Below, piece after piece: positions 21,101 to 27,889 of a stretch of 39,140 nt of DNA. Origin of the DNA: Zoogloea sp. (lineage in GTDB: Bacteria; Pseudomonadota; Gammaproteobacteria; Burkholderiales; Rhodocyclaceae); NCBI GenBank assembly GCA_023150125.1, contig JAKLLM010000001.1, positions 1 to 39,140 of the forward strand. Reading direction: 5' to 3'. The stretch's first letter is position 1. Each line of letters starts with the position of its first letter. Below the pieces are notes generated by a model. That model had not been told where the DNA came from, searched no databases, and worked only from the letters and a program-made list of their open reading frames with translations. Both the position numbers and the translations under genes were made by a program.

Positions 21101-21262
21101 GGCGCCGCGGCCCGCAAGTCCATGGGCACCGGCGTGTTCGGCGGGATGCTGGCGGCCACCTTCATCGCCACCATCTTCATCCCCATGTTCTTCAGCTGGT
21201 TCGCCGGGCGCCGGGCGTCCAAGGCCGCCATTACCCCCCACAGCTCCGAGGAGAAGGCATGA
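18143..21262 (+). CDS. acrB: RND multidrug efflux pump (AcrB/MexB type, HAE1 family)
   Basis: The 1039-residue protein matches AcrB in length and organisation. It has N-terminal FFINRPIFASVISI, a large periplasmic porter loop, TM2-6 with the proton-relay Asp pair (GIVVDDAIVV, Asp408 and Asp409), a second periplasmic loop, and TM8-12 with the conserved Lys in LAAKNAIL (about 933). It is an inner-membrane trimer that captures substrates from the periplasm and outer leaflet and exports them through the adaptor and channel using proton influx. The gene sits in a TetR-controlled operon and overlaps the channel gene by ATGA. The substrate range cannot be read from sequence; hydrophobic drugs or solvents are the family norm. 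Confidence 0.96.
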   Translation: MSRFFINRPIFASVISIIIVIAGLMAARALPIAQYPEITPPTVVITASYPGASAETLAKTVAAPIEEQLSGVENLLYFNSTASSNGSLTITASFEVGTNVDMATVNVNNRVKIAEPRLPDVVRQFGVTVQKRSNDILMVTTLTSPDASRTPLFLSNYALVNVLDDLKRIPGVGDAQIFGALDYSIRLWLKPDRMAQLGVTATDVANAIAGQNRQNAAGKIGQEPAPAGQQLVYTVTAKGRLSSPEEFGNIVVRAAGPGGVLRVKDVARVELGAQNYDASTTLLGKPVVGVGIFLQSGANALEVASKVRTRMDELKQKFPSGVDYVVPFDTTKFVQASIEEVVRTLGEAILLVAVVVFVFLQNWRATLIPLIAVPVSLIGTFAGLWMFGFSINTLTLFAMVLAIGIVVDDAIVVLENVERLMWEEKMQPREAAIEAMREVSGAVVAIVLVLCAVFVPVAFLGGIAGKLYQQFAVTVAISVTLSGVVALTLTPALCALLLQTKHEEAPIFRPFNRLFDAFTRSYTGMVNKTLHHRIIGTVACTIIVGGSIFMFRAVPGGFVPAEDQGYLISALMLPDGASLQRTRVTGESFQQKLKQDESVDKVFVIAGNDIIGGGLKPNAGTVFIPLKDWSERSTGADELAKKFTGLGMTMPDGLAIVFNPPAIRGLGAAGGFEAYIQARGDADPQKLAGVMQQFMEALKKRPELTGINTFFRPTSPQLYVEVDEAKAISMDIPVADVYQTLQSTMGSLYVNDFNLNGRTYRVQLQADGAYRAQPDDLGKVYVRSTAGAMVPVGTLIKVKQIVGAEQLERFNGFLSAKVLGNSIPKVSTGDAIKIVEEVARETLPAGYELAWTGQAFQEKRTGTTSAIAFGFGIIMVFLILAAQYEKWSLPLAVIMSVPFALFGALAAVMIRGMPNDIYFQIGLVVLIGLAAKNAILIVEFAAQKRAEGMHVLEAALEGARLRFRPIVMTSLAFILGVFPLVISTGAGAAARKSMGTGVFGGMLAATFIATIFIPMFFSWFAGRRASKAAITPHSSEEKA

Positions 21263-22692
21263 TGCGCCGCCCTGACGCTCCCCACTTCACCGCACGGCCC
21301 CTCGCCCTCGCCGCGCTGACGCTGGCCGTGCTGTCCGGCTGCGCCCTCGGGCCCGACTACGTGCGCCCGGCGGCCCAGCTCGGGCTGCCCGAGGCCTACA
21401 CCGCCGCCGGCCCGCTGGCCGCGGCGCCCACGGTGGCCGCCAACTGGTGGTCGCTGTTCGGCGACGCCCAGCTCGACGGCCTGGTCGCCCAGGCCCTCTC
21501 CACCAGCCCCGACGCCCGCATCGCCGCCCTGCGCATCGAGGAAGCCGACGCCCTGCTGCGCCAGGTCGACGCTGCCCTGCTGCCGCAGGTCAACGCCGAG
21601 GCCAGCGGCAGCCGCAACCGGATCAGCCAGACCAACGCCACGCCGATCCCGTCCACCGCGCCGATCACCCGCAGCAGCGCCCGCCTGGCCCTGTCCACCT
21701 CCTTCGAACTCGACGTGTGGGGCAAGCTGCGGCGCGCCTCGGAGGGCGCCCGCGCCCAGGCCCTGGGCACCCGCTACGCGGCCGACACGGTGTCGCTGAG
21801 CCTGGCCGCCGCGGTCACCCAGGCCTACCTCAACCTGCGCGCCATCGACGCCCAGCTGCTGGCCGTCGACGACTCGCTGAGCAGCCAGAGCCGTAGCACC
21901 CAGCTCACCCGCACCCGCTTCGAGGGCGGCATCGCCTCGCAGCTCGACGTGCAGCAGGCCGAGGGCGCGCTGGCCACCTACACCGCCGCCCGGGTCGAGC
22001 TCGACCGCGCCCGCGGCCTGTCCGAGAACCTGCTCGGCCTGCTGGTGGGCCAGCCCGGCCTCAAGATCGCCGCGGGCGACCTGCGCACCCTGCCGGTGCC
22101 GCCGGTGCCGCCCGCCGGCCTGCCCTCGGCGCTCCTCGACGCCCGCCCTGATGTGAAGAAGGCCGAGACCGACCTGGTCGCCGCCAACGCCCGGATCGGT
22201 GTCGCCAAGGCCGCGCTGTTCCCCAGCATCACCCTCACCGGCAACTTCGGCCGCGAGAGCAAGGACCTGTCGCAGCTCTTCAGCGCCCCGTCGGCGGTGT
22301 GGTCCTTCGGCGCCGGGCTCACCCAGCCGATCTTCGAAGGCGGCCGCCTGCGCGCCCAGGTGGATCAGGTCACGGCCCAGCAGCAGCAGAGCCTCGAAAC
22401 CTACCGCAAGACCGTGCAAGGCGCCTTCCGCGAAGTGAACGACGCCCTCGTCAGCGTCGGCCGCAACGCCGATGCCGAGGACGCCTACACCCGCGCGATG
22501 AACGCCGCCAGGCGCGCCCTGCAGCTCGCCCAGGCCCGCTACGACGCCGGCTACTCGCCCTACCTCGAAGTGCTCAGCGCCCAGCGCACCGCCAACGACG
22601 CCACCGTGGCCTGGATCCAGAACCGCCAGGCCCGCCTCACCGCCACCGTGGACCTGTTCAAGGCCCTGGGGGGTGGCTGGAAGGGCGCCTGA
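21259..22692 (+). CDS. oprM: RND outer-membrane channel lipoprotein (NodT/OprM family)
   Basis: The 477-residue lipoprotein has a signal peptide ending LSGC (Cys28), then the family start ALGPDYVRPAA and ANWWSLFGDAQLDGLV. Two repeated halves of long helices and beta strands follow, as in OprM/TolC trimers (AYLNLRAIDAQLLAVDDSL; ITLTGNFGRESKDLSQLF; GLTQPIFEGGRLRAQ; ARYDAGYSPYLEVLSAQRT). It forms the outer-membrane duct of the efflux complex encoded upstream. It starts with an ATGA overlap with the pump gene and is the last gene of the operon. A 7-bp hairpin begins 9 nt after its stop codon, followed by the hairpin array. Confidence 0.94.
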   Translation: MMRRPDAPHFTARPLALAALTLAVLSGCALGPDYVRPAAQLGLPEAYTAAGPLAAAPTVAANWWSLFGDAQLDGLVAQALSTSPDARIAALRIEEADALLRQVDAALLPQVNAEASGSRNRISQTNATPIPSTAPITRSSARLALSTSFELDVWGKLRRASEGARAQALGTRYAADTVSLSLAAAVTQAYLNLRAIDAQLLAVDDSLSSQSRSTQLTRTRFEGGIASQLDVQQAEGALATYTAARVELDRARGLSENLLGLLVGQPGLKIAAGDLRTLPVPPVPPAGLPSALLDARPDVKKAETDLVAANARIGVAKAALFPSITLTGNFGRESKDLSQLFSAPSAVWSFGAGLTQPIFEGGRLRAQVDQVTAQQQQSLETYRKTVQGAFREVNDALVSVGRNADAEDAYTRAMNAARRALQLAQARYDAGYSPYLEVLSAQRTANDATVAWIQNRQARLTATVDLFKALGGGWKGA

Positions 22693-22700
22693 GGCCCAAT

Positions 22701-22729
22701 GCCGCCGTGTGACACGATCACGCGGCGGC
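22701..22729. terminator. Hairpin after the RND operon
   Basis: GCCGCCG (22701-22707) pairs perfectly with CGGCGGC (22723-22729). No T-run follows on the plus strand, so it may stabilise or weakly terminate the efflux operon mRNA rather than act as a strong intrinsic terminator. Confidence 0.4.
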
Positions 22730-22759
22730 ATGATTCACCCACACCCTGTCGTTTGCCTG

Positions 22760-22796
22760 GTACGAGCCCTTGTGTCTTCATCACAAGGGCTCGTAC
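22760..22796. repeat. Perfect 15-bp inverted repeat
   Basis: GTACGAGCCCTTGTG (22760-22774) and its exact reverse complement (22782-22796) flank a 7-nt loop. It lies between the post-operon hairpin and the tandem hairpin units, in the convergent gap between the efflux channel and EamA genes. Stem length and perfection exceed chance and suggest a structured RNA or DNA element. Confidence 0.85.
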
Positions 22797-22802
22797 TCCT
22801 TC

Positions 22803-22902
22803 AACGATAGCTCTTTCCCTTATCACGAGGCCTCGTGATTCGATAAAACGCTATCGTTCCTTTGATGCGAGGCCTCGAATCAAAGGTAGAAGGCCGTCTA
22901 CC
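22803..22902. repeat. Hairpin array unit A (100 bp, three hairpins)
   Basis: Hairpin 1 has outer arms AACGATAGC (22803-22811) and GCTATCGTT (22850-22858) around a perfect 18-bp palindrome at 22822-22839 with core GAGGCCTC. Hairpin 2 (22859-22886, 28 bp) pairs CCTTTGAT with ATCAAAGG around CGAGGCCTCG. Hairpin 3 (22885-22902, 18 bp) pairs GGTAGA with TCTACC around GGCC. All three are centred on or near GGCC. The unit recurs 105 bp downstream with base-pair-compensated changes in hairpins 2 and 3. Confidence 0.9.
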
Positions 22903-22907
22903 ACGCC

Positions 22908-23007
22908 AACGATAGCTCTTTCCCTCATCACGAAGCCTCGTGATTCGATAAAACACTATCGTTCCTTTAGCACGCGGCCTCGTGCTAAAGGAACGAGGCC
23001 GCGTACC
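22908..23007. repeat. Hairpin array unit B (100 bp, three hairpins)
   Basis: The first 61 bp repeat unit A with three transitions only (positions 22926, 22934, 22955). Hairpin 2 (22966-22993 by alignment; CCTTT...AAAGG frame, 28 bp) has a different stem that still pairs, and with flanking bases forms a perfect 14-bp stem (22961-22974 with 22981-22994). Hairpin 3 (22990-23007, 18 bp) also has changed but mostly paired bases. An alternative 12-bp stem joins 22972-22983 to 22993-23004 and excludes the 14-bp stem. A further small hairpin (GGCGGT/ACCGCC, 23018-23031) follows. Nothing further is recognisable in 23032-23128. Confidence 0.9.
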
Positions 23008-23128
23008 ACGATCACAAGGCGGTGTACCGCCATCACGCGCACCCGTATCAAGCCGACGTCCGCGCCATTCATGCAAACGGTGCGGCAAGCTGCCGGCCGG
23101 CGGGCACTCACCCTCCCGGTGAGCCCGG

Positions 23129-23998
23129 TTAGGTGGCCGGCGCCGCGCCGCGGGCCCGCCCGACCCGGTTGAGCACCAGCGACAGCAGGATCACCCCGCC
23201 CCCCAGGGCTATCTTCTGCAGATCCGCGTCGCGGTTCCAGATCAGCAGGTTCACCAGCAGCCCCAGCGGCACGTGCAGCTCGTTCATCACCGCCAGCGCG
23301 CCGGCGTCGACGCGGGTGCTGCCCTTCACCCACCAGAACATCCCCAGCGCGGTGGCGAACAGGCCCATCCACACCAGTACGCCCCACTGCAGCGCGGTGT
23401 GTGGCAGCTTGGCCGGGTTGCCGAAGATCAGCCACGAGGGCAGCGCCAGCACCAGCGCGCCGAGAAAAAAGTGGCCGAAGAAGCGGTACAGCGGCACGTC
23501 GGTGACGTGGCGGGCGAGCAGGTGGCGGCACAGCACCTGGCCGGCGGCGAAGGTGGCGTTGGCGAGTTGGAGCAGCAGGAAGCCGGTGAGGTAGTCGCCC
23601 TCCAGGGGCTGGAAGCGGATCGCCACCCCGCCGGCCACCGCCACCAGCGCCGCCAGCAGCGCCCAGGGGTTGAAGCGGCGCGCCAGGGCGTCGTCGAGGA
23701 GGGTCACGTAGATCGGGGTGAGCACCGTGAACAGCAGCACCTCGGGCACCGTGAGCACCGTGAAGCTGCGGTACAGGCACAGGTAGGTGACGCCGAACTG
23801 CAGCGCCCCGGCCAGCCACAGGCCACCCACCAGCCGCGGCGGCAGGCCGCGCCAGCGGGTGAAGGGGATGAACACCAGCGCGGCGATGGCCACCCGCACC
23901 AGCACCGCGAAGTCGCTGTCGACCCGCCCGGCCAGGTATTCGCCGATCAGGCTGAACGAGAAGGCCCACAGCAGATTGACGGTGACGAGGTAAGGCAT
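23129..23998 (-). CDS. EamA/DMT-family transporter
   Basis: The 289-residue protein has ten predicted helices made of two EamA repeats (about 1-135 and 145-280). Conserved features are the NLLWAFSFSLIGEYL start, the VRVAIAALVFIPF Arg-containing helix and the VLTVPEVLLFTVLTPIYVTLLD segment. DMT permeases move small metabolites, often exporting amino acids or cofactors; the substrate here is not identifiable. The gene is monocistronic, converging on the efflux operon across the hairpin array. A -10-like GATAAT lies about 31 nt upstream of its ATG. Confidence 0.88.
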   Translation of the reverse strand: MPYLVTVNLLWAFSFSLIGEYLAGRVDSDFAVLVRVAIAALVFIPFTRWRGLPPRLVGGLWLAGALQFGVTYLCLYRSFTVLTVPEVLLFTVLTPIYVTLLDDALARRFNPWALLAALVAVAGGVAIRFQPLEGDYLTGFLLLQLANATFAAGQVLCRHLLARHVTDVPLYRFFGHFFLGALVLALPSWLIFGNPAKLPHTALQWGVLVWMGLFATALGMFWWVKGSTRVDAGALAVMNELHVPLGLLVNLLIWNRDADLQKIALGGGVILLSLVLNRVGRARGAAPAT

Positions 23999-24028
23999 GG
24001 GGGCGGCGGCTCGGTGGTGACAGGCCGC

Positions 24029-24036
24029 GGATTATC
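24029..24036 (-). promoter_or_regulatory. Putative promoter -10 of the EamA gene
   Basis: GATAATCC on the minus strand, 31 nt upstream of the start. No clear -35. The same 8-mer precedes the heptose kinase and AI-2E permease genes. Nothing else was recognised in the 222-nt gap 23999-24220. Confidence 0.35.
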
Positions 24037-24210
24037 CTGAAAACCGCCGCCGAACGCTGCAGCAAACCTCGGATGCCGGCGGAACGACAGCCCTCTTCCC
24101 TTTGCTGCCTTCGAAAAGGCTTCATCACCGCAAGCGGTGGAAACAGACCGCCCCGGGGATGCGCCATGTAGGTGCCGGCAATGTAGTCCGGGCGCGGGCG
24201 GCGGTCCGGC

Positions 24211-24229
24211 GAGGCCTGGCTCAGGCCTC
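24211..24229 (-). terminator. Hairpin over the stop codon of the small transglutaminase gene
   Basis: GAGGCCTG (24211-24218) and CAGGCCTC (24222-24229) pair perfectly around a 3-nt loop that includes part of the stop codon. No T-run follows. It could be a weak terminator at the end of the three-gene cluster, or chance in coding sequence. Confidence 0.3.
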
Positions 24230-25213
24230 CGGCTCTTCCACCTCGGGGGCCGGCGGCGCCTTCGCCTTCGCGTCGGCCTTCGCCTTGGCGAGCTGCGCCT
24301 GGCGCTCGACCCACTCGGCCTCGGGCATCACCGTGACGCGCACCTCGGGCGCCTGGGCGAGGCCGCCGAGGATCACCCCGCGCAGCGGCGAGACGTCCTG
24401 GAAGTCACGCCCCCAGCCGAGGGTGACGTGGCGCAGGTCGGGCTGGATGCCGTTGGTGGGGTCGTATTCGATCCAGCCGTGGCCGGGGCACCACACCGCC
24501 ACCCAGGCGTGGGAGGCGTCGGCGCCGACGAGGCGCGGCTTGCCCGGCGGCGGGTCGGTGAGCAGGTAGCCCGACATGTAGCGTGCCGGCAGGCCGATGG
24601 AGCGCAGCGCGGCGATCATCAGGTGGGCGAAGTCCTGGCACACGCCGCGCTTGCGCTTGAGTACCTCGTGCACCGGGGTGTTCACCTCGGTGGCCTCGGC
24701 GTCGAAGGTGAAGGTCTTGAAGATCAGGTCCATCAGCGCCCTGGCGCCGGCCAGCAGCGGCAACCCGGGCGTGAAGGCCTGCCGCGCGAAGTCGGCGAGG
24801 GCGGCGTCCCGCGGGACGCGAGGCGAGGCGTAGAGGTAGCGCTCGGCATCGAGGCGTTCGCGGCTGTGGGGCTCGGGGCGGTACAGGAAACCTTCGCGGA
24901 CGCGCTCCCAGGGCGGCGAGTCGGCGGGGGCCGGCAGCGTGCGGCGCACCACCGTGACGTGGCTCTCGGCGCGCACCAGCAGGCCGTCATGGGGGGTGTC
25001 GAGGGACAGCCAGGTGACCGGGTTGCCGAAGGCGTCCTCGCCGTGTTCGAGGCGGCCCACGTCGGGCTCGATGGTGATGCCGGCCGACGCGCGCAGCTGG
25101 TGCGGCAGCGCACGCGGGATGAGGTGCAGGAGGTGCTGGGCCAGCGACACCGGCACCCCGCACTGGGGGTACTCGGTCTCGTGGATGACGATGTAGGCGA
25201 CGCTCTGGCTCAT
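24221..25213 (-). CDS. Transglutaminase-like cysteine protein
   Basis: The 330-residue protein has an N-terminal transglutaminase-associated beta domain (about 1-90) and a core with an intact triad: Cys192 in RKRGVCQDFAHL, His235 in DASHAWVAVW and Asp251 in EYDPTNG. A Lys/Ala/Glu-rich tail of about 35 residues ends the protein. Family members are peptidases or amide-forming enzymes. It is the last gene of a minus-strand run after the ATP-grasp/alpha-E gene (21-nt gap) and the DUF2126 transglutaminase gene. This gene trio is conserved across many bacteria and predicted (Iyer, Aravind and colleagues) to synthesise and process a peptide or peptide tag; the product is unknown. No signal peptide is visible. 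Confidence 0.9.
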   Translation of the reverse strand: MSQSVAYIVIHETEYPQCGVPVSLAQHLLHLIPRALPHQLRASAGITIEPDVGRLEHGEDAFGNPVTWLSLDTPHDGLLVRAESHVTVVRRTLPAPADSPPWERVREGFLYRPEPHSRERLDAERYLYASPRVPRDAALADFARQAFTPGLPLLAGARALMDLIFKTFTFDAEATEVNTPVHEVLKRKRGVCQDFAHLMIAALRSIGLPARYMSGYLLTDPPPGKPRLVGADASHAWVAVWCPGHGWIEYDPTNGIQPDLRHVTLGWGRDFQDVSPLRGVILGGLAQAPEVRVTVMPEAEWVERQAQLAKAKADAKAKAPPAPEVEEPEA

Positions 25214-25234
25214 GGTGATGGGCGGGGCGGAGAC

Positions 25235-27760
25235 TTACGCGGCGAAGGTGGCCTGGCGGTTGCCGCCCACGTGGCTGAAGAAGCGCATCGCGAGGCGGTC
25301 GGAGAGCTGCCGGCCGGCGTCGGCCAGGGCCTCCAGGCGGGTGGCGAGGAGGACGCAGGCGGCGTGGCGGTCGGCCTCCGGGGTGCTCGCCTCGAGGCGC
25401 TTCCAGGGGAAGACCTGGATGCCGGCGAAGGCCTGCTCGAACTCGGCCATCCCGAGGGGCGAGCCGCTCTTCTCGAAGCGGCTGAGGTAGTTGCCGGCCA
25501 TGCGCAGCTGGAAGGCCAGCGCGTGGGGGTTGGCCTCGTCCATCGCGAGGAGGTGGATCGCAGGCAGCAGCTCGGGCTGGGCGCGGTAGCGGGTGCGGTA
25601 GGTGATGACCGAGTCGCACAGCTCGAGCAGGGCCTCCACGGCCAGCTCGCGGTTGAGCTGGGAGTCGAGCCCGGTGTAGCGCCGCAGGAAGCGCGCCAGC
25701 GTGCTGGCCAGGTTGTCGAGGCGCTCGAGGCGGCGCCCGACGATGTGCAGGCGCCAGCCCATGTCGCGGGTCATGGTGTCCATCGCGAAGCCCGACAGGG
25801 ACACGAAGGTGGTGAGGGCCTCGTCGAGGAATTCGAGCAGGGCGGAGGTGTCGCTGGCCCGCTCGCGGCAGGCCTCGATCTCGGCCGACAGGCGCTTGAG
25901 GGCGTGCCAGTGGTCGAGGGAGAGGTGCTCGCGGGCCTGGGTGGCGCACCAGCTGAGGCGCTGCAGGTTGGCGGCGAGGCCGTGGTCGGCCCGGCGATCG
26001 AGGACGGCGCGGAAGAGGTCGAGCTCGGCCTTGACCACCGGGCCATCGACGGCCTCCTCGTCGATCAGGCCGGCACCGGCGGCCAGATCGAGCATCACCG
26101 CGAGGGCCCCGGCGCGTTCGGTGCGGCGGCCCTCGGAGAGCCGCGTGAGGGCCAGCCGGGCGAGGCGGGCGACGGCGTCGCAGCGTTCGCTGTAGCGGCC
26201 GAACCAGAACAGGTTCTCGGCCAGCCTCGACGACAGGGTGCCGGTCTCGCCGATCAGGTCGTCGACGCCGATGACGTTCTTGAGCAGGCTGAAGGTGGAC
26301 ACCGGCCCGTCGGAGAGCACCCAGGTGTCCTTGCTGCTGCCGCCCTTCTGCAGCGTGAGGATGCGGGTGTTCTCGACGCCGGCCACCCGCGCCAGCCCGC
26401 CGGGCAGCACGCTGTAGCCTTCGGGGGTGATCGCGGCATAGACGCGCAGGCCCATCGCCCGCGGGCGCAGCTTGCGCCGGTGGCCACCGGCCCACACCGG
26501 GGCGCGGGAGAGCTTGACGAGCTCCTGGGCGACGAACTCGGTGGGGTGGGCCTCGATGCGCGCGGCCAGGGCGTCGAGCTGGTCTTCGGCCAGCCGGTCG
26601 CCGAACAGCACCTCGCTGGAGCGCCCGGGGAAGGTGGGCTTGAGCACCAGGTTGCGCAGGTTGTCGAGCACCTCGGCACGGGCCGGTGCCTCGCCGCACC
26701 ACCAGGTGGCCACCGAGGGCATGGCCAGCTCCTCGCCGAGCAGGTGGCGGCAGATGCCCGGCAGGAAACCCGGCAGCGCCGCCGATTCGAGCAGGCCCGA
26801 GCCCAGCGCGTTGGCCACCAGCACCTTGCCGGCACGCACCGCGCCGAGCAGGCCGGGCACGCCGAGGGCCGAATCGGCGCGCAGCTCTACAGGGTCGCAG
26901 AAGTCGTCGTCGAGGCGGCGCAGGATGGCGTGCACGCGCTTCAAGCCCGACACGGTCTTGAGGAAGACGGTGTCGTCGCGCACCGTGAGGTCCTGCCCCT
27001 CGACCAGCGGGAAGCCCAGGTAGCGGGCCAGGTAGACGTGCTCGAAGTAGGTTTCGTTGAAGGGGCCGGGGGTGAGCAGCACGCTGAGCGGCGGCTCGCC
27101 ATCACTCGGGGCCTGGGCCGCGAGGGCGCGCTGCAGGCCGCGGAAGAAGCCGGCCAGGGTGTGCACCTGCATGTCGCGGAACAGGTCGGGGAAGGCCCGC
27201 GACACGAGCAGCCGGTTCTCGAGGGCGTAGCCGGCGCCCGACGGGGCCTGGGTGCGGTCGGCGATGACCCACCAGCGGCCGTCCGGCGAGCGGGCCAGGT
27301 CGGCGGCGTAGAGGTGCAGGTAGTGGCCGCCGGCCGGCCGGATGCCCTGGCAGGGCCACAGGAAGCCCTTGTGGCCATACACCAGCTCGGTGGGCAGGAG
27401 GCCCTTCTCGAGGGTGGTCTGGGGGCCGTAGAGATCGCCGAGCAGGGTGTCGAGCAGGCGCGCGCGCTGGGCGATGGCGGCGGCGATGCCGCGCCATTCG
27501 TCGGCCGGCAGGATCAGCGGCAGGAGGTCGAGGGACCACGGGCGGCCCGCACCGCGGGGGTCGGCATAGACGTTGTAGGTGACGCCGTTCTGCTGGATGC
27601 CCCGCTCCAGCTGGGCGGCCCGGCCGCGCAGGGTGTCGCTGCCGGTCTCCTCGATGTGGTCGACGAAGGCCTGCCAGTGGGGCCGTACGTCCTCGTCGCC
27701 GATCAGCTCATCGTAGGAGTCGGGCCGGTAGGGGTAGTGGGCAAGGAGTGGGTGGCTCAT
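25235..27760 (-). CDS. Circularly permuted ATP-grasp (DUF404/DUF407) fused to alpha-E domain (DUF403)
   Basis: The 841-residue protein combines a circularly permuted type-2 ATP-grasp ligase (about 1-480) with an all-helical alpha-E domain (about 510-835). The ligase half has the family stretches GVTYNVYADPRG, LLTPGPFNETYFEH, GQDLTVRDDTVFLKT, VLVANALGSGLLE, LVLKPTFPGRSSEV and WAGGHRRKLRPRAMGLRVYA. The alpha-E half begins LAENLFWFGRYSERCDAVARL. ATP-grasp enzymes make carboxylate-amine or thiol bonds with ATP, so this one probably joins amino acids or peptides. In many genomes the two domains are separate genes. I chose ATG 27760, because the N-terminus MSHPLLAHYPYRPDSYDEL is typical; an upstream ATG adds 20 unlike residues. 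The neighbours are two transglutaminases. Confidence 0.9.
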   Translation of the reverse strand: MSHPLLAHYPYRPDSYDELIGDEDVRPHWQAFVDHIEETGSDTLRGRAAQLERGIQQNGVTYNVYADPRGAGRPWSLDLLPLILPADEWRGIAAAIAQRARLLDTLLGDLYGPQTTLEKGLLPTELVYGHKGFLWPCQGIRPAGGHYLHLYAADLARSPDGRWWVIADRTQAPSGAGYALENRLLVSRAFPDLFRDMQVHTLAGFFRGLQRALAAQAPSDGEPPLSVLLTPGPFNETYFEHVYLARYLGFPLVEGQDLTVRDDTVFLKTVSGLKRVHAILRRLDDDFCDPVELRADSALGVPGLLGAVRAGKVLVANALGSGLLESAALPGFLPGICRHLLGEELAMPSVATWWCGEAPARAEVLDNLRNLVLKPTFPGRSSEVLFGDRLAEDQLDALAARIEAHPTEFVAQELVKLSRAPVWAGGHRRKLRPRAMGLRVYAAITPEGYSVLPGGLARVAGVENTRILTLQKGGSSKDTWVLSDGPVSTFSLLKNVIGVDDLIGETGTLSSRLAENLFWFGRYSERCDAVARLARLALTRLSEGRRTERAGALAVMLDLAAGAGLIDEEAVDGPVVKAELDLFRAVLDRRADHGLAANLQRLSWCATQAREHLSLDHWHALKRLSAEIEACRERASDTSALLEFLDEALTTFVSLSGFAMDTMTRDMGWRLHIVGRRLERLDNLASTLARFLRRYTGLDSQLNRELAVEALLELCDSVITYRTRYRAQPELLPAIHLLAMDEANPHALAFQLRMAGNYLSRFEKSGSPLGMAEFEQAFAGIQVFPWKRLEASTPEADRHAACVLLATRLEALADAGRQLSDRLAMRFFSHVGGNRQATFAA

Positions 27761-27847
27761 GGAGGGGCGGTCGGGGGCGATGCGGCGCCCGGCAGCGGGC
27801 AGGTGCGAACGATACGGCACGGCGTGACCGCCGGCAAAGGGCGGTTC

Positions 27848-27873
27848 GAGCGGGGAGAAGCCCCTCCCCGCTC
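27848..27873 (-). promoter_or_regulatory. Intercistronic hairpin between DUF2126 and ATP-grasp genes
   Basis: GAGCGGGGA (27848-27856) pairs perfectly with TCCCCGCTC (27865-27873), loop 8 nt. It sits in the 129-nt gap 27761-27889 shortly after the DUF2126 stop. With no T-run it could be an mRNA-processing or attenuation hairpin that sets different expression of the two genes. Confidence 0.45.
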
Positions 27874-27889
27874 CGCCGGTGGTGAAGTA

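Noticed and set aside
18146-21241. A 1031-codon minus-strand frame opposite the RND pump
   Set aside because: It is the reverse-frame shadow of a strongly conserved gene, with no recognisable domains.
22701-23031. CRISPR array
   Set aside because: Repeats are palindromic and adjacent with no unique spacers of constant size; there are only two units and no cas genes.
22699-23172. A 157-codon plus-strand frame with a 35-residue repeat, and a similar minus-strand frame
   Set aside because: The repeat period (105 bp) is a multiple of three, so the frame survives passively. Many differences between repeats change amino acids but preserve hairpin pairing, and both strands give alike peptides because of the palindromes. 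No ribosome-binding site is seen.
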